DNA from: Acanthochlamys bracteata
Lineage: Eukaryota > Streptophyta > Magnoliopsida > Pandanales > Velloziaceae
Direction of reading: 5' to 3'
DNA length: 64,000 nucleotides
Assembly (NCBI GenBank): GCA_019914995.1
Contig: CM034129.1
Location: 6,399,725-6,463,724, forward strand
Shown here: piece after piece, positions 55,050-64,000 of the stretch
Layout of the letters: each line of letters opens with the position of its first letter
How positions within the stretch are numbered: position 1 is the first letter of the stretch
Translations under genes and position numbers: made by a program
The notes under the pieces: model-generated
Seen by the model: the letters and a program-made list of their open reading frames with translations, nothing else
Databases searched by the model: none
What the model was told of the DNA's origin: nothing

Positions 55050-56290
55050 TTGATGAAAGAATAAGAAAACTGAATGAACCGCAGTGGCGGCATTGATGAA
55101 AGGTGAGATAGAGCTTTTGTTGGTGTTGGTGTTAAATAATACTGAAAGCAAGCTAGGTCACGGCAAAGGTGTTGGTTACCTTTTGAGCTCAAATAACACC
55201 AGTAGCTGCACGCCGTTGCAATTACTATGCTTTAAATGAATTAGATTTTGGAGCGTCTGGAACAACAACCCGTTGACATTCAAACAATGCTAGCTAAGAT
55301 ACTCTCGACAAGGAGCCCGAATTAGAATCAGCCAATCTTAACACAATCCATTAGCAAGTGAGAATAAGGAAAATAAAGAAGAAAAAGAGAGCAACAAGGA
55401 ACAAATCATATTCATCTACAAATCCTGTAAGATGTAGTACCCTTTGATAATTATTATCCGTTCAAAGTCGAAGCGTGATTAAATCTACCTAACTATAAGG
55501 GCACAGTAGATACAGAGATGATAGATGACTATTCAAACAACTAAAAAGTTACATCTTTTTGTATGAGTATGACGCTATACAGAAAGTTGCGTTTCCACGG
55601 TTAAAGCTGAGAAGTCGTGCCCTTGCATGGCAAAACTCGGTCATGAAAAATGACATAGGAAGGGTAACCTAGGTGAAGTTTAAATCTCTCATCATGAGTA
55701 GTTTTATGCAATATGATACATGCAGAAATAGTGGATAAGTGACAATACCTTTAACAAGGAGATCCGCAAACTGTACAGACTATAGAGTTTCCTAAACAGG
55801 CCATCATTCTTGGAATTTTTCTATTAAAAGATGGCATCTGCATGAAGTATGTTGGAGGCTTACAATCAAGAGTCATAAAGAATTAAGATTATTTGAAGTA
55901 GAAGACCTAGATGAATAGTAACTCTACGAAACTAATTGAGGAGAAGAACAATATACTCTATGATGAGAGAGATGACAAGCCCAAGAGAAAACTTGAATCC
56001 AATAAAAAAAAAGAGACCCACACGGATGCATGGAACATGCAAAGATTAATTCTAGACTCAGTGCAACATAGTCTGGCATACAACCACAATGGTTGGAAAC
56101 TTCATAAAACTACAACTGAAGAGAATAGATGACGACCAAGATTACAAATCTTAATGTAAAGCTATTATAACACTAGTGTGTAGGATAAAAAGAATTGCCT
56201 AACCTACTTGGATGGAGGAAGTTAATCCCAAAGTAATCTTAATGGCGAGAGACAATGACACAACAATCTTAAAAGGGAGGAGTCTGAAGA
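55050..56290. other. flank of the PP2C pseudogene and old repeat DNA
   Basis: 55,050-55,250 would be its promoter and leader; no clear TATA box. 55,250-56,290 has a 73-codon Lys/Glu/Asn-rich plus frame (55,911-56,132) of doubtful meaning, perhaps the worn end of a gypsy gag ahead of the protease remnant that follows. Nothing else recognised. Confidence 0.35.
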
Positions 56291-56299
56291 TTCAGCTTA

Positions 56300-56650
56300 A
56301 GCAAAGTTAGAATGATCGGGGATCCAGATAGCCAAATGAACTTGATTTCGGAGAACTTGATATAGAAACTTGGTAAGCAAACCACGCCACATCCTCGACC
56401 TTATATTGTAGGGTGGAAAAAGGGGATAGAAATGAAAATCACCCAACGCAAATTCAAGCTTGTTATTATTGTGACCTATGAGGTGGTTCCACTTAACATA
56501 TGTCAAGTTATATTAGATAGTCACTATTTATTAGATCGAGATGTAGCTTTCTATCAGTGACAAAAGATGTATAAATTAGTCAAGGAAGGGAAAGAGTTCT
56601 ATTTAGGCCGAGCCAACACAAAACAACCCATTGACTTGGTTATTAGAATT
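56300..56650 (+). pseudogene. Ty3/gypsy protease fragment
   Basis: The plus strand reads NLISENLI, a stop, KLGKQTTPHPRPYIVGWKKG, EMKITQRKFKLVIIVTYEVV, PLNICQVILDSHYLLDRDVA, a second stop, and YKLVKEGKEFYLGRANTKQP. This is the familiar plant gypsy aspartic protease region (Lys-Leu-Gly-Leu-x-Thr-x-Pro-His-Pro-x-Pro-Tyr, then a Gly-Arg-Pro-Trp-like position now Asp-Ser-His-Tyr). The catalytic Asp-Gly-Gly/Ser is lost. No reverse transcriptase or integrase follows within the next 1.5 kb. Confidence 0.75.
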
Positions 56651-56659
56651 CATGCAAAG

Positions 56660-58192
56660 TGATTAGTGAACGCTTGCAAGAAACTTATACTGTTAGGATT
56701 CGGGAAGTATAGAAGGATCAGAATAAGATGCTCAGGACTCTATTTGAGGACACAAAAGGTTCCTCACTATGACGTACATTGGAGTATGATATACTACTGA
56801 TCAAGGGGTCATCTTTACCCAACTTAGATCACTATTGCAATTCAATGATGGAGAGTAAGAAGATGACTGAATCAATAAGAGTGCAGTGATTCTTGAAAAG
56901 CATTAAGAGGGTATACTAAGACGTCAAAGATTGATTACACCGGTCACCTAAGTACTACAAAGATCGGCATGACAAAGACAAGACAACATGCAACTTTCAA
57001 TTAGCACACTTTAGGATGGTGAGAAACACTTTACCCACCTTTTGGTTTTGATTTAGCAAATCAATTATGTAAGAGGGGAGTTACGATTTAGGAGGGCAAA
57101 AGAGTAGAACACTAGTGTAACATGCTTGAAATTATAGAAGGGTATATTTGTTTTTTCATTGTCCTTGGGTTAGCTTGCTTTGAGTCAGTAGTGTATGCGG
57201 TGAGTCCAATCAAACCTAGCCCACTACACCTAAACTGCCTACCTAGAATTTTCTAAAGTTCCCTAGATGTTACGTTAAATCTTATCATTAAGACTTATTA
57301 TTGAAATAATTATTAACCTTTTTTCTATGCGGTAGGTATTTTCCTCAATTAGAGGCATTAAAAGTTCAATGTGGAAATTGGAGGTGATTAGGAGTCTAGT
57401 TGATTCATTTAGTTAGGTAAGCTTCTATCAAGCTATGATTTTTATGCGGTTATGTTTGCGGAAGAAAATTGAATTCAAGTGTACGCATTAATTATGATAT
57501 AGAGCTATAGTTTCGTAGGCGCTTACTGTTAGATAATATTAATTGATAACGTAAATCCGATGGACACTAGTAATCATTGTGTATACTTGTTAGGGTTTAG
57601 AAGGAGAGTGTGCTAACGCGGTTGTGGATTTGTGCGGCATAGGCGTTAACTAAAGATTTAAGGTGAAGGTTACCGTGCCATATTTTCTTTCTAAATTAAT
57701 TTTATCACTTCGGCACAGGTAACATTTGCTTTGGTCCTCCGACATATCTTGCCACATTCGTTGCATTTATGATTTTGCTTTCCTCATTATGTATGATTCA
57801 AATATGATACATATGTACTATTGGACTTGATAGTATGTATAATATTTTAAATTATCATATGTTATGTTTGTTTGTATTGTTAATACTTGAGTATAATAAT
57901 TACAATATACTTGAAAATGATTTCACTTGATTTTAATATTAGTATGGCTTTGTTGTAGAAGGCACGTGATTTAAAAATTATGAATTTATGAGATTGAGAA
58001 AGCTTTACAAATTTATAGATATAATATATATGTATTAGTACGAGTATTTGCAAATGTATTTTGCTTATGTTTGAAACTTGCGCTGCACGGAGGTAGGCGA
58101 GTAAGTTAGGGACTAAGTTCAAGACCACAGTAGGTGTGAAAGTTACCCACCTATGGCCATAGTATTAGGTAAGCCCAAATATGTGGGGGCGA
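56660..58192. other. repeat-like DNA between gypsy pieces, no gene
   Basis: No open frame of note. 57,770-58,060 is very AT-rich and 58,080-58,190 is GC-richer. The last bases before the LTR (tgtgggggcga, 58,182-58,192) form a polypurine-like run. It may be the 3' internal tail of another gypsy copy, perhaps the one that left the protease fragment. Confidence 0.4.
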
Positions 58193-59268
58193 TGTCACGG
58201 TCCATACGGATCGATCAACTGGACAGAGGTAGTCTCAGTGGTGCGCAGATAGAGTCTGGACACCAAATGCGGGCGGAAATATTGGGTTAAAGATTAGGTC
58301 CTTGGCTCCCTAATTGATGTATTCTATCACAGATTTCGAACTATTAAATATTTCGTTAGAAAAGTATTTCTCATTATTAACTTATTGAGTTTCAATGAAT
58401 ATATTATATTTAAGATCTGTTTAACTATTGCTTATTTATTAGTTACTTTACTTGATTATTTTATATTTTATAAGAAACTCCTATTTAATATTTGATTAGT
58501 AAATACCAATTTATTATAACTTCAATTTTTTTGTTATTATATTTTTTTTGTAAGTTTTAAGATTTATGTTTTCTTTAAAAGTATATTATCTTACTAAATT
58601 GATTTTGAAACTATATTAACATTGGTTATATTATATAATTATTCAATTTGCTTATTGCATTGCATATAACCTTATCCCTCCTGCTAAGAACTGAGTCGAT
58701 ATGAAGCATTCAGGACTTTGGTAGATTTGATCCGATCCATCGTTGCATTTTATTCCATATAATATAATATGAATAAATAATTTGGTAATAGATTACTGAT
58801 CCAAATCGACGAATTTTGCTATTTTTCATCTCACTGAGACTAGGCATTTTTTTCTTTTCTTTGGCCTCCACTACATAGTTCAGAGACAGTAAAACGAGAA
58901 TTGAGTTAGCATCATCGACGAGGTCTATGCATTGAGAGTACTCAAATGTTCTTCAACACTCCACTTTTTACTTATAAATGACTTTGTGATCTCAAGAGGC
59001 ATGTAGTTATTTATATATTGTCGTATATCTTTTGGGTATGTATTTATTTCGTAATGGAGTGAGTAGGCTACCGGTAGCCAATAGTCATTGTGTGTTTATT
59101 TGGTGGTATTTATGTTTGTTTTGAATATTTTTATGTTGTTATATGTTAAAATTATATTTACATGCTTGACTTTTAGGAGGGATACTGTCATTCTGGAAAT
59201 TTCTGGTAGTTATTATTTTAAGTTTTGTTGGGACCATTTTGGATCATGCCCTCGGTAGGGGTGTGATA
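58193..59268 (+). repeat. 5' LTR of chromovirus-like gypsy element (1.08 kb)
   Basis: It starts TGTCACGGTCCATACGG and ends GGTGTGATA, the TGTCACGACCC...TGTGACA style of Tekay/Del-like LTRs. It is collinear with 62,961 to the window end. The core shared blocks include agaaaagtatttct-attatt and ttatccctcctgctaagaac. A primer site follows at once. Confidence 0.85.
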
Positions 59269-59270
59269 AA

Positions 59271-59282
59271 TTGGTATCAGAG
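59271..59282 (+). other. tRNA-Met primer-binding site of the gypsy element
   Basis: TTGGTATCAGAG begins two bases after the LTR end at 59,268, the normal position for reverse-transcription priming by initiator tRNA-Met. Confidence 0.85.
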
Positions 59283-59388
59283 TTGGTAGGGTCTTAAGAG
59301 ATCATAGAGTTTAGGTTGCATTGGCATTTACAATTTCATGTCATTTTATTTTTTTTCCTAGTAATGCTGAATTCTCATTTAATTTATA

Positions 59389-60480
59389 ATGCCATCGAGA
59401 CGTAGACGAGAGTGTTTGAGTACTGCGCTAGCTGTGGGGACAAGAAGAAGGAGACCTGCGAGTCGCGCAACACCTGAACCAAATCCAGTTTCGGAGTTGA
59501 GCTACGAGGTGGCTGTATTGCGTCAAAACTTGAGTGCCTTACAACAGTCTGTGCAAGCAATGTTAGCATGAGTGGTGGAGTGTGGGAGATCGGATAGCTA
59601 CTGTGCAGACTTCTACCGCTACAAAGCCTTTGGCATCTAAGGTTCGCACATCTGTCCCACAAGAACAATATGATCCGGTAGAAGTGACTATTTCAGAAAA
59701 CATTTTAGGAACATTATCGGGTAGTTGTGTGGTTACCCAGCAGGTGTAAAACGAGAAATTTATGAAGCAAAAACTTTTTGAGTTTCATGGAGAACACTTT
59801 GAAGACCATGAGGAGTTCCTATTTGAACTGCAGAAAATTGAAGAAGTGTTATATTGTCCTCCTAATAGAATGCTAGAATTTGTTGTGTATAGGTTGGAAG
59901 CCATAGGCCTTATTTGGTATAAAGGCTATGAAGAGTTCAAGGGCCGCAAGTGGGGATCCGATAACATGGGTTGAGTTTAAGAAGCTATTTTTGGATAGAT
60001 TCCTCCCTATGAGTGTTAGGGACGCTTGAGTTGAATATGCTGAAAGCCTTCAACAAGGAAATATGCCGATCTAGGAGTACATATAGGAATTCACCAGGTG
60101 TGAAATCTATGCCCCTCACTTGTTCGTCACTAAGGAGAAGAAGATTCGTCATTTCAAAAAGGGCCTGAACTTGGAGTTATTCAGAATTATTGGTGATGTA
60201 CCTTTTGAGAATGTTGGTTAGGCCTTTTGGTGTTAAGGCGGAGGCTGGTTTGGCAACCAATGGTCAAATTTAGTAGAAGAGGCAGAGACTGGAAGGACAA
60301 TCGAGCCGTAATTTGTAAAGAGGCAGAAGCAAGATCAAAGACAGTTATAGGGTCAGAGGTCAATTCGTGGAGTGCCTTATTATACTAACTATATAAGGCA
60401 TCATTTTACACCCCTATTCTCTCCCTCAGGATAGATGCTATCATTGTGGCCTAGGAGTCATCTTAAGAGGGATTGTCCTT
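59389..60480 (+). pseudogene. gypsy gag
   Basis: It begins MPSRRRRECLSTALAVGTRR at 59,389, about 105 bases after the primer site, and stops after 60 codons. The core follows in another frame at 59,762 (FEFHGEHFEDHEEFLFELQK, then LEAIGLIWYKGYEEF), matching the chromovirus gag domain. Farther on, FEYAES-like and YEFTRCEIYAP-like pieces are cut by stops. The zinc knuckle near 60,430-60,485 (CYHCG, then SHLKRDCPYF in the next frame) is complete except for a frame shift in the middle. Confidence 0.8.
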
Positions 60481-60889
60481 ATTTTGCATCTCAACCAGAT
60501 CGAGGAAAAGGACCTCTTACATGTGCCAGCTCTTCTGGCACCCGCATCTATTGTTGAACAGCCTTTGGCAAACGTGTGCCTTTTGGAAGAAGTCGTGGTC
60601 AAGGTGACCGTAATCAAGGTGTGGGCCGAGGACAACCTACTCGGAGGGGTTGTCATGGAGTCTTTGGAAGAGCGCAAACACCCTCTGAGCTTGTCGGCAC
60701 ACTTGCTCTTACCGCTTCGGAACCGGCTACTATTTGTGATGTGATTCGTCAAGATGCGCAGACATCAAATACAATCGTGTCAGGTATATTTTAATTTTTG
60801 CCCTAAGTATCGCTCTTTTGATACAACGAAAGCATAATATACCTTAAATGCAATATAGGATTTAGGGTAAAAGATCTTAGGTCTTAGGA

Positions 60890-61300
60890 CTTGTGAATTT
60901 TTCTCTTTCGGGTGTTGTGTTAGTTAGTGGTGAGAAGGCCGTGGCACTGTTTGATTATGGATCAACTCATTCGTATGTGTCGTGTGAGTTTGCCGCGAGG
61001 ATTCGTGCTATTACAGAACCGTTAGCGATACCACTTATGGTCTACACCAACGAATGATGTGTTTCATTCAAATTTGGTACTTCGCTCTTGTTTAGTCCAA
61101 ATTAATCGCTATGATATGCTCGCAAATTTGGTGTTTATGTATATGACTGGTTTTGATGTGTTACTTGTGATGGATTGGCTTGCTTATTACCATGCTTCAG
61201 TAGATTATTTGGTAAGACTGTAATATTTCAGATTGAAAGAGGAACTGAGTTTAGCTTTCAAAAGGACCGACCAACAGCTCTTAATAACTTAATTTCTTAG
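60890..61300 (+). pseudogene. gypsy protease
   Basis: The frame from about 60,895 reads VVLVSGEKAVALFDYGSTHS then YVSCEFAARI. The chromovirus protease has Leu-Phe-Asp-Ser-Gly-Ala-Thr-His-Ser here, so the active site Ser is replaced by Tyr. Later pieces (YDMLANLVF-like and GFDVLLVMDWLAYYHAS-like near 61,110-61,200) are in other frames. Confidence 0.75.
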
Positions 61301-61315
61301 TTAGATACCTCAAGA

Positions 61316-62860
61316 ATGTTAAGAAAAGGGTACTGCTCTTATCTTGCTTGGGTTAACGATATTAGTGCCGCAGAAAGTAGATTAGATGCTATCCCTATTG
61401 TAAGAGATTTTTCAAAGGTGTTTCTTGATGAATTACCACCAGATAGGGAGATAGAATTTTGCATTGATCAAGTGCCAGGTACAACACCGATTTCTATGCC
61501 TCCCTATCGTATATCTTCTACTGAATTGAAAGAGTTAAAAACGTAGTTAGAAGACTTATTGGAGTAGGGTTTCATCTGTTTTAGTGTATCTCCTTGGGGT
61601 GCACTTGTTTTTGTTTAGATAAAAGGACGAATCTCTAAGGTTGTGCGTCGATTATCGACAGTTAAATAAGATGAATATGTGTAATCGGTACCACATTCCT
61701 CGAACTGATGATTTGTTTGATCAGCTTGAAGGTGCGTGTTATTTTTCAAAAATCGACCTTCACTTGAGGTATTATCAATTGAAGATAGGAGGAGAAGATG
61801 TACTAACTACTACTTTTGGAACTAGATATAGGCATTATGAATTTCTAATGATGCCTTTTGGGTTGACCAATGCTTCGACAGCCTTCATGGATCTTATGAA
61901 CATGGTATTTAGAGCTTATCTAGATCGATTTGTGTGTTTTCATTGATGATGTATTGGTTTACTCCAAGAGTAAGGAGGAACATGCAGTGCATCTGTGAAT
62001 AGTATTACAAACGTTGAAGGAAAAGAAGTTGTATGCCAAGTTGCCGAAGTGCGAATTTTGGTTGGATAGTGTGACCTTTTTAGGTATGTTGTCTTAGATT
62101 TTGGATTTATGGTAGACCCCACGAAGATAGAAGCTGTGAAGAAATGAGCCACACCGGGAAATGTTGCAAAGGTTCGTAATTTTCTTGGCTTAGCAGAGTA
62201 TTACAGGAGGTTTGTACAAGATTTTTCTAAGATAGCGGCACCTTTGACTAATCTTACTAGTAAGGGAGTAAAGTTTGATTGGAATGATAAGTGCGAGGAA
62301 AATTTTCAAAGGTTAAAGACGTACTTGACTTCGGCACTTGTTCTTTCTTTGCCTAGAAGTAGGAGTGGATTTTAAGTATATTGTGATGCTTCAAGAGTTG
62401 GCTTGGGATGCGTACTGATGCAACAAGACGTGTCATTGCTTACACCTCCTATCAACTAAAGAAGCATGAACAGAATTATCCTACGCATGATTTGGAGTTG
62501 GCTGCTACTATGAGACACTATTTGTATGGAGAGTTTTGTGAGATATATACTGACCACAAAAATTTGAAATATACTTTTTATTAAAAGGAGCTGAATATGA
62601 GGCAACGTCGTTAGTTGGAATTATTGAAGGACTATGATTGTACCATTTTCTATCATCACAGCAAGGCGAATGTGGTGGCAGATGTGTTAAGCCGTAAGTC
62701 GGCAAGAAGCTTGGTACACCTTTCGGTGATACCTCTATCTTTAGCACACGATTTGGATTGGCTTCAGAAGAATGGCTTAAGATTAGAGATAAAGTCAGGC
62801 ATTTGGCTTGCACATTTGGCGTTACGTTATGTTTTGAAAGACATGATCATATCTAGTTAG
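61316..62860 (+). pseudogene. gypsy reverse transcriptase and RNase H
   Basis: 61,316-61,546 has IPIVRDFSKVFLDELPPDRE and GTTPISMPPYRISSTELKEL, the N-terminal edge. 61,641-61,946 has [32 protein letters not shown] and [21 protein letters not shown] one-base shift then precedes the catalytic Phe-Ile-Asp-Asp-Val-Leu (61,939-61,956), which is itself intact. RNase H pieces include [37 protein letters not shown] and [10 protein letters not shown], ending with YDCTIFYHHSKANVVADVLS (62,627-62,690). A tail to 62,860 (SVIPLSLAHDLDWLQKNG) is the linker that normally leads into integrase, which is not there. Confidence 0.85.
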
Positions 62861-62960
62861 GAATGTGACCCACGTCGATCAAATTGGCAACTCAAGTTAA
62901 AGCTGGTGCTGTCAAAGAATTTACTGTTGATGCCAATGCTGATGTTTGGCGTGGGGGCAA

Positions 62961-64000
62961 TGCCACGACCCATACAGACTGATAAACCGGATAGAGGTAG
63001 CATCGGTGGGGCGCAAATGGATTCTGGTCATCGAGCACGGGTGAAGATATTGGGTTGGAGATTAGATTTAGGTTTAGATGCCCTGACTGCCTAACTGATA
63101 TATTTTATCACGAATTTTGAACTACTAAATATTCTGTTAGAAAAGTATTTCTAATTATTAACTTATTAAGTTTCAATGAATATATTGTTTTAATATCTGT
63201 TTAACTACTGCTTATTTATTAGTTACTTTACTTAATTATCTATTTACTAGTTATTTTATATTTTATAAGAGATCCATATTTAATATTTGATTTATCAATT
63301 AAATATCTATTTATTATATCTTAAATTTTTTTGTTATTATATTTCCTTTGTAAGTTTTAAGATTTATGTTTTCTTTAAAAGTATATTATCTTACTAAATT
63401 GATTTCGAAACTATATTGTCATTAGTTATATTATATAATTATTCAATTTGCTTGTTACATTGCATATAACCTTATCCCTCCTGCTAAGAACTAATTTGGT
63501 ATGAGACGATTCAGAATTTGATTTGTTTGATCCGATCCATCGTTGCATTTTATTTCATGTAGTATTATAGAAATAAATAATTAGGTAATGCATTAGTGAG
63601 CTAAATCGACGCATTCTGCTATTTTTTATCTCACTAAGACTGGACTCATTTATTTCTTTTCTTTGGCCTCCTCCAGATAGTTCGGATGTAGTAAAGCGAG
63701 AATCAGAATTAGCATCATCGACGAAGTCTACGCATTGAGGATATTCTGATGTTATTCAACAATCCATTTTTTGCATATAGATGACTCTCTGATCTCAAAA
63801 GGCTTATACTACTCTGTTGTTTATTTATATATTGTCGTATATGTTTTGGGTATATATTTATTTCGTAATAGAGTAAGTAGGCTACCGGTAGCTAGTAGTT
63901 ATTGTGTGTTTATTTGGTGGTATTTATGTTGGTTTTGAATATTTTTGTGTTGCTGTATGTTAAAGTTGTGTTTACACTCTTGGCTTTTAGGAGGGGTGCT
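62961..64000 (+). repeat. 3' LTR of the gypsy element, cut by the window end
   Basis: It starts TGCCACGACCCATACAG after the purine run gtgggggcaa and parallels 58,193-59,268 to the last base of the window (tttaggaggggtgct, matching near 59,172-59,190). By eye roughly one position in eight differs. About 80-90 bases should lie outside. Confidence 0.85.

Larger units (their letters stand above)
58193..64000 (+). mobile_element. Ty3/gypsy (chromovirus, Tekay/Del-like) element lacking integrase, runs off the window
   Basis: The 5' LTR, a tRNA-Met primer site (TTGGTATCAGAG, 59,271-59,282), gag, protease, reverse transcriptase and RNase H read on the plus strand. Then, about 100 bases after the RNase H frame ends, comes a purine run (gtgggggcaa, 62,951-62,960) and the 3' LTR. 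The integrase and chromodomain that belong between are missing, so about 1.5-2 kb is deleted. Frames are broken in every domain. The 3' LTR should end near 64,035, beyond the window, so the target duplication cannot be checked. Confidence 0.85.

Noticed and set aside
54902..55192. 96-codon minus frame as a separate secreted protein
   Set aside because: It is a shifted frame through the N-terminal exon and upstream flank of the PP2C pseudogene; the true start MGSCVSSLSH is at 55,049 in another frame.

Overview
The window is AT-rich nuclear DNA of a flowering plant, most likely a eudicot. The signs are GT-AG introns, a chloroplast-targeted plant cyclophilin, plant-type cell-wall proteins, and Ty1/copia and Ty3/gypsy retrotransposons that use plant tRNA-Met-type primer sites. 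I cannot name the species. No bacterial, CRISPR, rRNA or tRNA features were seen.

Layout. (1) 1-4,750 is mostly AT-rich with no clear gene. (2) 4,949-28,683 (+) is one gene, CYP37, a thylakoid-lumen cyclophilin-like protein. Its 12 exons join into an uninterrupted 445-residue frame. Intron 1 (11.5 kb) holds a nest: a decayed minus-strand copia element, remains of a CACTA-like DNA transposon, and a plus-strand copia element with both LTRs. Intron 4 (8.1 kb) holds an antisense copia gag-protease remnant and other decayed repeats. (3) 28,997-29,362 (-) is the broken last exon of a monoacylglycerol-lipase-like gene. (4) 29,360-39,750 is a retrotransposon patchwork. Its centre is a 9.4-kb SIRE/Maximus-type copia element (30,223-39,587, minus) with 1.45-kb LTRs, a perfect 5-bp target duplication and an extra proline-rich ORF after pol. 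It is inserted into the RNase H region of an older copia element. (5) 41,487-44,640 is a small gene island on the minus strand: two tandem secreted cell-wall-type proteins with a shared C-terminal motif, and a small basic protein of unknown function. (6) 46,520-55,049 (-) is a plant PP2C phosphatase pseudogene with at least five lesions. Its last intron holds a gag-less copia element (49,005-52,082). (7) 56,300-64,000 is Ty3/gypsy: an orphan protease fragment, then a chromovirus-like element from 58,193 past the window end that lacks integrase.

Only four genes look functional: CYP37, the two cell-wall proteins and the small basic protein. They do not form a pathway. The main theme is layered retrotransposon insertion in and between genes, leaving one gene apparently intact despite 20 kb of inserted DNA and another dead. 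I found no convincing new biological system. The best leads are the extra ORF of the SIRE-type element, two LTRs each with a polypurine tract on one side and a primer site on the other, and the tandem cell-wall pair. All similarity and identity statements are from reading by eye.
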